Origin: Prolixibacter sp. SD074
GTDB lineage: Bacteria; Bacteroidota; Bacteroidia; Bacteroidales; Prolixibacteraceae
Length of the DNA stretch: 64,000 nt
Reading direction: 5' to 3'
Assembly (NCBI RefSeq): GCF_009617895.1
Contig: NZ_BLAW01000001.1
Coordinates: 3,835,001 to 3,899,000, forward strand
Under the pieces are notes generated by a model that saw only the letters and a program-made list of their open reading frames with translations, did no database searches and was not told the DNA's origin. Positions 27,309 through 36,729 of the stretch are shown here, one piece after another (the stretch's first letter is position 1; every line of letters begins with the position of its first letter). Both the position numbers and the translations under genes were made by a program.

Positions 27309-27665
27309 TTACTCCTCCCGACCTTTTATAAATAAGGCCTCATCACCAGACTCACCGGTCCTGATCCGATAAGCCTGCTGGATGTCAACGACGAAGATTT
27401 TACCGTCGCCAATTTCACCAGTCTGTGCCGTAGCAAGGATGGCTTTTATCGTTTTGTCCACGTTTTTGTTGCGTACAATAATCGAGAGTTTGGTACGCTC
27501 AATGGAACTCGTGTCGTAAACCACTCCGCGATAGACTCTTTCCTGGCGGGCCTGACCGATACCCCGGACATCCCAGTACGAGAAGAAATCAATCCCTACT
27601 TCGTTGAGGGCTTCTTTCACCTCATCGAATTTTGTTTTGCGGATAATTGCTTCAATTTTTTTCAT
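27309..27665 (-). CDS. glnK: Nitrogen regulatory protein PII
   Basis: 118-residue PII trimer subunit that senses ATP/ADP, 2-oxoglutarate and so nitrogen status. The T-loop contains RVYRGVVY with Tyr50, matching the uridylylation Tyr51 of enterobacterial PII, but the loop is one residue shorter between GIG and YRG. The B-loop TAQTGEIGDGKIFV and C-loop RIRTGESGDEAL are intact. Its place directly before amtB identifies it as the GlnK type. Whether the Tyr is modified in this phylum is not known to me. Confidence 0.95.
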   Translation of the reverse strand: MKKIEAIIRKTKFDEVKEALNEVGIDFFSYWDVRGIGQARQERVYRGVVYDTSSIERTKLSIIVRNKNVDKTIKAILATAQTGEIGDGKIFVVDIQQAYRIRTGESGDEALFIKGREE

Positions 27666-27693
27666 GTGTATGTGATTTTTTCTTGATGATGGT

Positions 27694-28365
27694 TTAGAGA
27701 GAAATACCTACGACAAAAAAGATTTGCTCTTTGTCAGGGTTGACAATAACACTACCTGTAAGCGGAAGTGAAAACTTCTCAGTAATCGGAATTTCCTTGG
27801 AAGTTGAAATGCCAATGTTGACTACATTGAAATTGCTGTCTGTTGTGTAGCTTTCGTTACCGGCACCGACAAAAAGATTCACTTGTTTAAAGTTGTAACC
27901 AGCTTCGAAGTAAAGGTCATTGTTGGCATTCAGGTAGTAGTATCCCGAAAGGGAGAAATCACCCAAGGCTTGTGATGCGCCAATTTCGTAAGTGTGGTAT
28001 TTGTTGCTAAAGTCAAAATAATTACCCGTGTTTCCTGGTTCAACGGGGAAATAGTAGTTGGTAAATGTGAAACTTAGTCCCGAATCGAAGGCATAACTCA
28101 TGTAAAGGTCAGCTTCGGTTCCTCCAGTGTTGGCACTGAGAGAGTAACTGCCCCATGCACCAATGGCAAATCCACCAACCGAATATTCAATGGTAGGTTG
28201 TACAACAGGTGAATTACCGAAATCGGTACCCCTCCAGACGTAACGGTTGTAGAGATCTGCTCCAACATCCCAGGAGCCTTTTGATTCCTGAGCTATACCA
28301 ACTGTTGCAGTGAGCAGCAGCAGTGATGAGAAGATTACAGTAACAAGTTTTTTCATTTTGAGCAT
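27694..28365 (-). CDS. TorF-like putative outer-membrane porin
   Basis: 223 residues with a signal peptide (MKKLVTVIFSSLLLLTATVGIAQ from the second ATG, about 20 residues after trimming). The mature part consists of alternating beta strands with a first block DVGADLYNRYVWRGTDFG that characterises the TorF/Gcw_chp family, and ends in FFVVGISL like a barrel strand. It begins the unit with glnK and amtB, so passage of ammonium or small nitrogen compounds across the outer membrane is a reasonable inference. A second ATG three codons in (28356) may be the real start. Confidence 0.75.
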   Translation of the reverse strand: MLKMKKLVTVIFSSLLLLTATVGIAQESKGSWDVGADLYNRYVWRGTDFGNSPVVQPTIEYSVGGFAIGAWGSYSLSANTGGTEADLYMSYAFDSGLSFTFTNYYFPVEPGNTGNYFDFSNKYHTYEIGASQALGDFSLSGYYYLNANNDLYFEAGYNFKQVNLFVGAGNESYTTDSNFNVVNIGISTSKEIPITEKFSLPLTGSVIVNPDKEQIFFVVGISL

Positions 28366-28840
28366 TCTTTAGGGTTAAACATACATTTTAAGTTTCCTTC
28401 CTGAGTTGTCTGTATTTTTTATATGGCGCTATTTTATGGGGTAATAATTATAAAAAGAACTAAAAAAATATAACTAAACCCATTATTCTATGGGGTTATG
28501 TCTTCAAAAGTATACTTATTTTTTATTTAACCCCCCATTGTAGGACGTGGTGGTGCCGTCAATTAACAAAAACTTAAGAAACAATCACAAATTGGTAGGT
28601 AACAATGAGTAATTATGACAAAATGATTGATATTTAATTAAGAGTTGCGGTAGTTGTTATGTTGTTGAAGGATTGTAAAGAAAGAAGTTAGTTTGGCTAT
28701 TGGTGAAAATTCGGGGGGGGTTGGCGAATGGGTTATTGCAATAAGTAGATTAATAGGGGCGAATAATTAAGGGATCATAAAATATTTCCTGTTTAAGTCT
28801 CAATCTGTCGTTATAATTCACCCTTTATGCAAACTTCAAT
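28366..28840. other. Divergent intergenic region between the porin-glnK-amtB unit and argH
   Basis: A ~475-bp AT-rich control region. Two near-identical motifs TTWTNTATGGGGTWAT lie with their ATGGGGT cores at 28436-28442 and 28490-28496, 54 bp apart; AACCCAT at 28478-28484 is inverted to the second, and a third G/C block is at 28529-28536. A TACTTTTG (-7-like) element faces the porin gene at 28505-28512 on the minus strand, without a clear -33 box. From 28570 to 28720 the sequence hints at a weak ~21-bp period but too loosely to call. No gene is seen. Confidence 0.45.
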
Positions 28841-28848
28841 TAACTTTG
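28841..28848 (+). promoter_or_regulatory. -7 promoter element of argH
   Basis: TAACTTTG matches the Bacteroidota TAnnTTTG consensus exactly; the -33 region is poor. A start of transcription a few bases later would fall before the ATG at 28874 but too close to the TTG at 28850, which supports the ATG. Confidence 0.6.
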
Positions 28849-28873
28849 TTTGGCAAATCCTAAAATAAACAAC

Positions 28874-30211
28874 ATGAAGCTTTGGGACAAGGGATATAAA
28901 GTTGATGCTCTAATTGAGAGATTTACAGTTGGTAAGGATGTGGAGATGGATTATTCGCTGGCTGAATTTGATGTGCTTGGTTCGCTTGCACACATTCATA
29001 TGCTGGAATCCATCAATTTGCTCGAAGGCGACGAGCTGACGGTTTTGACAAACGAACTACGTAAGATATATAAGGAGATCAAAACCGGTGAATTCGTTAT
29101 CGAGGAGGGGGTGGAGGATGTACATTCCCAGGTGGAGCTGTTGTTGACCAGGCGGTTGGGGGACGTAGGCAAAAAGATACACAGCGGTCGTTCACGTAAC
29201 GACCAGGTCTTGGTGGATTTGAAGCTCTTCACGCGTCACGGGCTGAAGGAACTGGTTGAAAGAGTGGAGATATTGTACCGAACGCTCGTAAGCCAAAGTG
29301 AAAAGTACAAAGAGGCATTGATGCCGGGCTATACACACCTGCAGGTGGCCATGCCGTCTTCGTTCGGTTTGTGGTTTGGCGCTTATGCTGAAAGCTTGAT
29401 TGACGATTTGTTGTTGGTTCAGGCAGCTTACCGTATGGCCGATCAGAATCCGTTGGGCTCCGCAGCGGGGTATGGCTCTTCTTTTCCACTGGACCGGCAG
29501 ATGACAACAGAACTCCTGGGATTCGATACCATGAATTATAATGTGGTATATGCGCAGATGGGAAGAGGGAAGACCGAGAAGATCGTTGCTTTTGCGCTCT
29601 CTTCGGTTGCTGCTACACTGGCAAAACTGGCCATGGATGTATGTTTATATATGAGCCAGAACTTCAACTTTGTCTCTTTGCCAAAGGAATTAACAACGGG
29701 TTCCAGTATTATGCCACACAAGAATAACCCGGATGTGTTTGAGCTTTTACGATCGCATTGTAACCGAATGCAGGCATTGCCCAATCAAATAACGTTGATG
29801 ATTAATAATCTGCCCAGCGGATATTTCAGGGATTTGCAACTGGTCAAAGAGGTTTTCATTCCTGCTTTTGCCGAATTGAACGACTGTTTGGAGATTGCCA
29901 ATTTTGCGATTGCCAACCTAACGGTGAATGGGTCTATTTTGGATGATGAACGTTATAAATATATGTATAGCGTAGAGGAAGTGAACCGGCGAGTACTTTC
30001 CGGTGTGCCGTTCAGGGATGCCTACCGGGAAGTGGGGGAAGAGATTAACAAAGGGGAATTTGAGCCTGATAAGGTGGTTCATCATACACACGAAGGCAGC
30101 ATTGGAAATCTCTGTTTGGAAGAGATTAATCAGAAGATGGAGGGTGTCCTTCACGGATTCTCCTTTGGAAAGGTTGAAGTTGCCTTTCAGCGATTGTTAG
30201 GCGGGGAATAA
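28874..30211 (+). CDS. argH: Argininosuccinate lyase
   Basis: Final arginine step: splits argininosuccinate into arginine and fumarate. 445 residues of the fumarase/aspartase superfamily. The signature loop GSSIMPHKNNPDVFEL carries the catalytic Ser, HSGRSRNDQV holds substrate-contacting residues, and GYTHLQVAMP contains the His of the second conserved region. The ATG is preferred to the in-frame TTG at 28850 because of the promoter position. It stands apart from the argC-E' cluster, next to gltB, under its own promoter, and ends at a strong terminator. Confidence 0.95.
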   Translation: MKLWDKGYKVDALIERFTVGKDVEMDYSLAEFDVLGSLAHIHMLESINLLEGDELTVLTNELRKIYKEIKTGEFVIEEGVEDVHSQVELLLTRRLGDVGKKIHSGRSRNDQVLVDLKLFTRHGLKELVERVEILYRTLVSQSEKYKEALMPGYTHLQVAMPSSFGLWFGAYAESLIDDLLLVQAAYRMADQNPLGSAAGYGSSFPLDRQMTTELLGFDTMNYNVVYAQMGRGKTEKIVAFALSSVAATLAKLAMDVCLYMSQNFNFVSLPKELTTGSSIMPHKNNPDVFELLRSHCNRMQALPNQITLMINNLPSGYFRDLQLVKEVFIPAFAELNDCLEIANFAIANLTVNGSILDDERYKYMYSVEEVNRRVLSGVPFRDAYREVGEEINKGEFEPDKVVHHTHEGSIGNLCLEEINQKMEGVLHGFSFGKVEVAFQRLLGGE

Positions 30212-30242
30212 TGAGTTGTTTTGAACAATTTGTTCTCAAAAG

Positions 30243-30272
30243 AGCCTTTTCAGTAACGGAAAGGCTTTTTTA
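30243..30272 (+). terminator. Terminator of argH
   Basis: AGCCTTTTC pairs with GGAAAGGCT (one G-U) around AGTAAC, followed by TTTTTTATT, 32 bp after the stop. A small GAACA/TGTTC hairpin precedes it. Confidence 0.88.
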
Positions 30273-30432
30273 TTGCTGTTAAGCATTCATATTTTAATCA
30301 TATATGGCAGTTCTATTAACGAAAACTTAATACGTTCGATTATGCACTTATAAATCATCCTGTTGTATATATGTAATTAGGCTAACCTACCTCAATTCAG
30401 GACTTTCCAGCTCCCCCGCAGTGCCTCCGTTG

Positions 30433-30463
30433 TTGGAATTGTAAGATAAAAAAGCTATTTTTG
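30433..30463 (+). promoter_or_regulatory. Promoter of gltBD
   Basis: TTG (30433-30435), 20-bp spacer, TATTTTTG (30456-30463), fitting the phylum consensus. A second -7-like TACTTTTG is at 30519-30526 with a poor -33 box. The 5' leader would be 130 or 65 nt. The rest of the 30273-30597 gap shows no leader peptide or other clear structure. Confidence 0.65.
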
Positions 30464-30597
30464 CTTTCAGTCTAAAAAAATAGGTTGTTTTTTACTTACA
30501 GATTTCCGCCTGGCAGCTTACTTTTGTAATAATTTCTTGGAAGTAGCCTGAAGTTACTTCCGGTTTTCCTGAGTTTAGTCTATTAAATTTTTCAGAT

Positions 30598-33500
30598 ATG
30601 GTGCAGAAAAGATTTCCACAAATACAGGGGATGTATGACCCTGTAAACGAGCACGATGCCTGTGGTGTTGGGTTTGTTGCGCACATCAAAGGTCAGCAGT
30701 CACATGATATTGTAGAGCGAGGGTTGACTGTACTGCGGAACATGGACCACCGGGGTGCAACCAGCGCCGATAATCAAACTGGTGATGGAGCAGGTATTTT
30801 GCTCCAGATTCCGCACGATTTTTTCATCTCACAGAAAATAGATTTGCCTTCAGCCGGCCATTATGGTACAGGGCTGGTGTTTCTCCCGGTAGAAGAGGAG
30901 GAGGCCGCCGTATGTCAGGAGGTAATGAATCGTTATATCGAACTGGAAGGATTGCGTTTGATTGCATGGAGAGATGTTCCGGTTGACAGCTCTGTCGTGG
31001 GTGAAATTGCGCGGCGGACCGAACCAAAGGTGATGCAGGTTTTTGTTACAGCCCACTTGGAACAGGATGCGCTGGAGCGAAAATTGTATTTGGTTCGAAA
31101 ACAAGCTGAGCGCGAGATTCGTGATTCTCATCTGAATGAGAAAGAATCGTTCTACCTGCCTAGTTTTTCAACGAAGGTAATTATTTATAAAGGTATGCTT
31201 ACGCCCGATCAGTTGCGTAGCTACTATAACGATTTAACTCATCCGGAGACGAAGAGTGCGATTGCACTGGTTCATTCCCGTTTTAGTACCAATACTTTTC
31301 CAACCTGGGATCTGGCGCAGCCGTTTCGCATGGTGGCACACAACGGTGAAATTAACACAGTTAAAGGAAACCGCCTTTGGATGCACGCCCGCGAATCGCT
31401 GCTTCAGTCCGATTTATTCGGCGACGAGCTTGAAAAACTTTTCCCGGTGGTTGAACCCGGCAAATCTGATTCGGCCTCCTTTGACAACGTTCTCGAATTT
31501 TTGCACCAGACTGGCCGTGATATGCCGCACTCCCTGTGTATGATGATTCCGGAATCGTTCAACGAGAAGAACCCGATACCGGAAAGCCTGAAAGCATTTT
31601 ATGAATATAACTCCACCCTGATGGAACCATGGGACGGACCTGCATCAATGATTTTCTCCGATGGCCGTTATATTGGTGGAACACTCGACCGGAATGGTCT
31701 TCGTCCTTCACGGTATGTAATAACCCACAACGATCTCATCGTAATGGGCTCGGAAGTGGGCGTACAAACTTTCCCTGCAGAACAGATTAAGGAAAAAGGA
31801 CGGCTGCGTCCAGGGAAATTGCTGCTGGTTGACACCAAACTAGGTATCCTTATTCCTGATAAGGAAGTAAAGGCACAGCTTTCCCGCAGAAACCCTTACA
31901 TCAACTGGCTGAAAGAAAATCGCCTGTTGATGGAAGACATTGTGGTCAAGCAGCGTGTATCTTCCAACATGGGGGATGACTTTCCGGCTTATGCCAAAGT
32001 TTTTGGCTATTCAAAGGAAGACATCAATATGTTGCTGAAGCCGATGGCAGAGAACGGTGCTGAGCCGACCAGTTCCATGGGGAATGACACTCCAATCGCT
32101 GTTTTCTCTGAAAAACCAAAGCGGTTCTTCAGTTACTTCCGTCAGATGTTTGCCCAGGTGACCAACCCGGCAATCGACCCCATCAGGGAAGGACTGGTGA
32201 TGTCGCTCACCAATTATATTGGTTCCCTTTCGGGAAATATGCTGGAGGAGAGTCCGGAGCATTGTAAGTTGATCAAATTCGATAGCCCGATTATTACCAA
32301 CACCGATTTGGGTAAGATTAAGGATTTAAAGCATGAAGCATTCAATCATGCCACTATCCCGATGCTTTTCCCTGTCAAGGATGGAGTAGAAGGGTTCAAG
32401 CAATCGTTTAATCAGATGTTGGCGCAGGCCGAAAAGGCCGTTGACGACAAAAAGAACCTGATTATATTAACCGACCGCGGAGTTTCAGCGGAGCAGGCGC
32501 CGATTCCTTCGTTGCTTTGTGTTTCTGCTGTGCATCACCACCTCATCCAGAAGAAAAAAAGGATGCAGATTGGTATCATTGTTGAGTCAGCCGAGCCGCG
32601 TGAGATAATGCATTTTGCCCTGTTGCTGGGATATGGGGCCAGTGTCGTGAATCCGTATTTGGCATTCGCCGCGTTGAATAAGCAGGTACGCGATGGTGAA
32701 ATTTCCATGGAGTATAAGGATGCCCGTAAGAATTACATCAAAGCCATCGATAAAGGCTTGTTGAAGATTATGTCGAAGATGGGTATCTCCACGCTGCGTT
32801 CCTACCACGGGGCCCAGATTTTTGAAGCCATCGGCGTAAGCCAGGAACTCATCGATAAGTATTTCAAAGGCACAGCGTCGCGTATTAGCGGTATTGGTCT
32901 CGAAGAGATTTACCGCGAAGTGATGATGTTCCATGTACAGGCTTTTGCTCCCAATAGTCAGCATAAATTCATGCTGAAGAATACCGGTGAATATCATTAC
33001 CGAATCGATGGTGAGCACCACGCCTGGAACCCCGAAACGATCGGATTATTGCAATGGGCGACCAAAACCAACGATTACGATGTTTACAAGAAGTTCAGTC
33101 AGCTGGTCGACAAGGAAAACCAGAAGCCTGCCTTCATCCGTGGCGCCTTGCAGTGGAAAAAGAATCCGATTCCGCTTGACGAGGTTGAACCGGCAGAAAG
33201 CATTATGAAAAGGTTTGTGACCGGTGCGATGTCGTATGGTTCTATTTCGAAAGAAGCACACGAAGCGTTGGCTGTCGCGATGAACGCTATCGGCGGACGA
33301 AGCAATACCGGCGAAGGAGGAGAAGACCCGGACCGTTTCGGCTCAGAGCGAAATTCCAAAATCAAACAGATTGCATCGGGGCGTTTTGGCGTGACCAATA
33401 ACTACCTGATCAATGCACAGGAGATACAGATTAAGATTGCACAAGGGGCAAAACCCGGAGAAGGGGGACAGCTCCCGGGATATAAGGTGAATAAGATTAT

Positions 33501-35118
33501 TGCGAAAACCCGTAAATCGACTCCGGGAATTACGCTGATTTCACCACCTCCGCATCACGATATTTATTCGATTGAAGACCTGGCACAGTTGATTTACGAC
33601 TTGAAAAATGTAAATACTGCCGCCAAGGTTTCTGTCAAACTGGTTTCTGAGACGGGTGTAGGAACGGTAGCTGCTGGTGTAGCCAAGGGATTCTCTGATA
33701 TTATTATTATCAGCGGAACAGAGGGTGGAACAGGTGCTTCTCCCGCCAGTTCCATCAAACATGCCGGTTTGCCTGCCGAGTTTGGAATTTCCGAGACGCA
33801 GCAAACACTGGTGATGAACAACCTGCGGGGACGCGTCAAATTGCAGACCGACGGTCAGTTGAAGACGGGGCGTGATGTCGTGATCATGGGACTGTTGGGT
33901 GCCGAAGAATTTGGTATCGCCACAGCATCGCTGATTGTAATGGGATGTGTGATGATGCGGAAGTGTCACCTGAATACCTGTCCGGCAGGAATTGCGACAC
34001 AGAACAAAAAGTTACGCAAGCGTTTCATTGGTCGTTCGGAATATGTCATCAATTATTTTCAGTTTATTGCCCGCGAAATTCGTGAATACATGGCAGAAAT
34101 CGGTATGCGCACCTTCGATGAGCTGGTGGGACGTGCCGATTTGCTGGAGCCGAATCCGGATGCGATGAACTGGAAAATGAAGAGGGTTGACTTCTCGAAG
34201 TTGCTGTATGTTCCCAAAGAGGCATCACAATATCCAATACACAATGTTCAGCCGAACACCAAGAACCTGGACGATGTGCTTGATCGAACGCTCATCCGCG
34301 AGGCGAATAAAGCCATTAAAGGTGGTGAGAAAATTTGGATTGCACACGAAATTAACAATGTGATGCGGACGGTAGGGGCCATGCTTTCGGGCGAGGTTTC
34401 CAAGCGGTATGGAGAAGACGGCCTTCCGGAAGATACCATCAATTGTACCTTTAAAGGCTCGGCAGGACAGAGCTTTGGCGGATTCCTGGCAAGAGGTATT
34501 AATTTCCGCCTGGAAGGTGATTCCAATGATTACCTCGGTAAAGGACTTTCCGGAGGTAAAATCACCGTAGTACCGCCAATGGGTTCCAACTTTGTGCCGG
34601 AAGACAATATCATTGTTGGTAATACGACGTTATATGGTGCTACCGGTGGTGAAGTTTACATCCGCGGTGTGGCAGGTGAGCGGTTCTGTGTTCGTAACTC
34701 CGGGGCCAAAGCTGTGGTTGAGGGAACCGGCGATCACTGCTGTGAATATATGACGGGTGGACGAACTGTAGTACTCGGAACAACCGGACGAAACTTTGCT
34801 GCAGGAATGAGCGGCGGAATCGCGTATGTACTCGACGAAAAGGGCGATTTCGATTACTATTGCAACAAAGGGCTTGTGGAACTGTCGCCTGTTGAGGACA
34901 GAGCGGATATCCAGGAACTTCAGGAGATGATTAGTAATCATTTGCTGCATACACAAAGTTCGCTGGCCGAGAGAATTCTGACCAACTGGGATGAACACCT
35001 TCCCAAATTTGTTAAGGTGATCCCATTTGAATATAAGAAAGTGCTTGAAGAGCTTAAGTTGAAGGACCTGAAGATGAAACTTCAGTTAACGGAAGATGAT
35101 CCGGCCCGACACGAATAA
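30598..35118 (+). CDS. gltB: Glutamate synthase large subunit
   Basis: 1506-residue alpha subunit of NADPH-GOGAT, which converts 2-oxoglutarate and glutamine into two glutamates. Cys22 in EHDACGVGFVA is the N-terminal nucleophile of the glutaminase domain after removal of a 21-residue propeptide. The central domain and the FMN-binding synthase domain follow (TGEGGEDPDRFGSERNSKI; LISPPPHHDIYSIEDLAQLI; SGTEGGTGASPASSIKHAG). The 3Fe-4S cysteines are in CVMMRKCHLNTCPAGIATQ. The C-terminal beta-helix has repeated G-x-x-x-G motifs (FKGSAGQSFGGFLARGI). gltD follows by 58 bp. With AmtB/PII next door it forms a nitrogen-assimilation block. Confidence 0.97.
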   Translation: MVQKRFPQIQGMYDPVNEHDACGVGFVAHIKGQQSHDIVERGLTVLRNMDHRGATSADNQTGDGAGILLQIPHDFFISQKIDLPSAGHYGTGLVFLPVEEEEAAVCQEVMNRYIELEGLRLIAWRDVPVDSSVVGEIARRTEPKVMQVFVTAHLEQDALERKLYLVRKQAEREIRDSHLNEKESFYLPSFSTKVIIYKGMLTPDQLRSYYNDLTHPETKSAIALVHSRFSTNTFPTWDLAQPFRMVAHNGEINTVKGNRLWMHARESLLQSDLFGDELEKLFPVVEPGKSDSASFDNVLEFLHQTGRDMPHSLCMMIPESFNEKNPIPESLKAFYEYNSTLMEPWDGPASMIFSDGRYIGGTLDRNGLRPSRYVITHNDLIVMGSEVGVQTFPAEQIKEKGRLRPGKLLLVDTKLGILIPDKEVKAQLSRRNPYINWLKENRLLMEDIVVKQRVSSNMGDDFPAYAKVFGYSKEDINMLLKPMAENGAEPTSSMGNDTPIAVFSEKPKRFFSYFRQMFAQVTNPAIDPIREGLVMSLTNYIGSLSGNMLEESPEHCKLIKFDSPIITNTDLGKIKDLKHEAFNHATIPMLFPVKDGVEGFKQSFNQMLAQAEKAVDDKKNLIILTDRGVSAEQAPIPSLLCVSAVHHHLIQKKKRMQIGIIVESAEPREIMHFALLLGYGASVVNPYLAFAALNKQVRDGEISMEYKDARKNYIKAIDKGLLKIMSKMGISTLRSYHGAQIFEAIGVSQELIDKYFKGTASRISGIGLEEIYREVMMFHVQAFAPNSQHKFMLKNTGEYHYRIDGEHHAWNPETIGLLQWATKTNDYDVYKKFSQLVDKENQKPAFIRGALQWKKNPIPLDEVEPAESIMKRFVTGAMSYGSISKEAHEALAVAMNAIGGRSNTGEGGEDPDRFGSERNSKIKQIASGRFGVTNNYLINAQEIQIKIAQGAKPGEGGQLPGYKVNKIIAKTRKSTPGITLISPPPHHDIYSIEDLAQLIYDLKNVNTAAKVSVKLVSETGVGTVAAGVAKGFSDIIIISGTEGGTGASPASSIKHAGLPAEFGISETQQTLVMNNLRGRVKLQTDGQLKTGRDVVIMGLLGAEEFGIATASLIVMGCVMMRKCHLNTCPAGIATQNKKLRKRFIGRSEYVINYFQFIAREIREYMAEIGMRTFDELVGRADLLEPNPDAMNWKMKRVDFSKLLYVPKEASQYPIHNVQPNTKNLDDVLDRTLIREANKAIKGGEKIWIAHEINNVMRTVGAMLSGEVSKRYGEDGLPEDTINCTFKGSAGQSFGGFLARGINFRLEGDSNDYLGKGLSGGKITVVPPMGSNFVPEDNIIVGNTTLYGATGGEVYIRGVAGERFCVRNSGAKAVVEGTGDHCCEYMTGGRTVVLGTTGRNFAAGMSGGIAYVLDEKGDFDYYCNKGLVELSPVEDRADIQELQEMISNHLLHTQSSLAERILTNWDEHLPKFVKVIPFEYKKVLEELKLKDLKMKLQLTEDDPARHE

Positions 35119-35176
35119 GCCGGAAGTGATAAGTGATTAAGTAACTCAGCACGTTTAACGAATAAAAATCTTCATT

Positions 35177-36595
35177 ATGGGAAATCCAAAAGGTTTTATC
35201 GAGATACCAAAGAAAGAGAGCGGATACCGTCCCGTTAACGAACGAATATATGATTTTGGCGAGGTTGAACAGACACTGAACGAAAAGGACAGGAAGGATC
35301 AGGCCTCGCGGTGTATGGACTGTGGCATTCCGTTTTGTCACTGGGCCTGCCCTGTAAACAGCAAAATCCCCGAATGGCAGGATGCCATTTACCTTGGGAA
35401 CTGGGAAGAGGCCTACGATATCCTTTCATCGACCAACAGCTTCCCCGAATTCACCGGCCGCATTTGTCCGGCGCCTTGCGAAAAATCGTGCGTGCTGGCC
35501 ATCCATGAGGAGTCGGTGACCATCCGGGAAAATGAAGCTTCGGTGGTAGAACAGGCTTTTACCAGAGGGTATGTAACCCCTCGCGTACCGGAAGTTCGCT
35601 CCGGAAAGAAAATTGCTGTGATTGGTTCCGGCCCGGCCGGCATGTCAGCAGCCGATGTGTTGAACCAGGCTGGCCATTCGGTCACTGTTTTCGAACAGGA
35701 CGATGCCATTGGCGGATTGCTGCGCTATGGTATTCCCGATTTCAAACTGAATAAAGGTGTTATTGATCGCCGCCTGGAACTCTTCGTCACCGAGGGAATT
35801 GAGTTTAAAACCAATACCACCGTTGGGAAAGATATAACACCGGAGAAATTATTAAAAGACTACGATGCCGTTTGCCTGGCCGTTGGCGCTATGCAGCCCC
35901 GTGATCTGGTTGTGGAAGGCCGTGATTTGGACGGAGTCCATTTTGCGATGGAATTTCTGAGGCAACAGAACAAAGTCAACCGTGGCGAAGTATTTGCTGA
36001 TGAAGAACGCATTTCCGCCAAGAAAAAGAAAGTGTTGGTCATTGGAGGCGGTGATACCGGTTCCGACTGTGTGGGAACCTCCATCCGCCAGAAGGCAGAG
36101 TCTGTTATGCAGATCGAAATTCTCCCGAAACCGCCCGAAAAACGGGTGGATAATAATCCATGGCCTTACTGGCCGAATACGCTTCGTACATCGAGTTCAC
36201 ACCAGGAAGGTTGCGAACGTCGCTGGGCGCTGGCTACCAAACGGGTAGTTGGGACAGGAGGCCGGGTAACCGGAGTAGAAGTTGTAGAGGTTATTTGGGA
36301 AAAGATCGATGGTCGGTTCCGGATGAAAGAGGTTCCGGGTACGGAAGAATTGATTGAAGCCGATTTGGTGCTGCTTTCCATGGGATTTGTTTCGCCGGTT
36401 CACGATGGTTTGCTCGACGGATTAGGTGTTGAATACGACGAACGTGGAAATGTGAAAGCAGTGACCAATACGACATCGGTTGATAAGGTATTTGCTGCGG
36501 GCGATGTGGCACGAGGTGCCAGCCTGGTGGTTCATGCCATCCGCTCAGGCCGCGATGCCGCTGAGAAAATTCATGATTACCTGATGCAGGATTAA
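35177..36595 (+). CDS. gltD: Glutamate synthase small subunit
   Basis: 472-residue beta subunit that takes electrons from NADPH through FAD and 4Fe-4S clusters to GltB. N-terminal cluster cysteines lie in CMDCGIPFCHWACPV and CPAPCEKSCVL. The FAD motif is IGSGPAGMSAADVL (about 150) and the NADPH motif is VIGGGDTGSDCVGTS (about 290). The C-terminal AAGDVARGASLVVHAIRSGR closes the FAD site. The same fold serves other enzymes as electron-input subunit, but the gltB neighbour settles the role. A strong terminator follows. Confidence 0.97.
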   Translation: MGNPKGFIEIPKKESGYRPVNERIYDFGEVEQTLNEKDRKDQASRCMDCGIPFCHWACPVNSKIPEWQDAIYLGNWEEAYDILSSTNSFPEFTGRICPAPCEKSCVLAIHEESVTIRENEASVVEQAFTRGYVTPRVPEVRSGKKIAVIGSGPAGMSAADVLNQAGHSVTVFEQDDAIGGLLRYGIPDFKLNKGVIDRRLELFVTEGIEFKTNTTVGKDITPEKLLKDYDAVCLAVGAMQPRDLVVEGRDLDGVHFAMEFLRQQNKVNRGEVFADEERISAKKKKVLVIGGGDTGSDCVGTSIRQKAESVMQIEILPKPPEKRVDNNPWPYWPNTLRTSSSHQEGCERRWALATKRVVGTGGRVTGVEVVEVIWEKIDGRFRMKEVPGTEELIEADLVLLSMGFVSPVHDGLLDGLGVEYDERGNVKAVTNTTSVDKVFAAGDVARGASLVVHAIRSGRDAAEKIHDYLMQD

Positions 36596-36673
36596 GCACC
36601 ATAACGCAAAAAGGATATATATTTTTTAAACGGTTTATTGATTGACTTGTTGAATTTTGAATTAGTAAAATTG

Positions 36674-36708
36674 GAGGCTGTCTTATTCGGACAGCCTCAT
36701 TTTTTTTT
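36674..36708 (+). terminator. Terminator of gltBD
   Basis: GAGGCTGTC and GACAGCCTC form a perfect 9-bp stem with a 7-nt loop, followed by AT and eight T. Confidence 0.93.
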
Positions 36709-36729
36709 GATGAGAATCGAATGCTCCCG

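Noticed and set aside
28570-28720. A fourth 21-bp array upstream of argH
   Set aside because: Only two neighbouring units resemble each other; below what I would call by eye.
28850-28873. TTG start of argH
   Set aside because: It lies practically at the predicted transcription start; the ATG at 28874 gives the standard protein.
30464-30597. Leader-peptide attenuator before gltB
   Set aside because: No short frame rich in Glu/Gln codons and no terminator stem in the leader.
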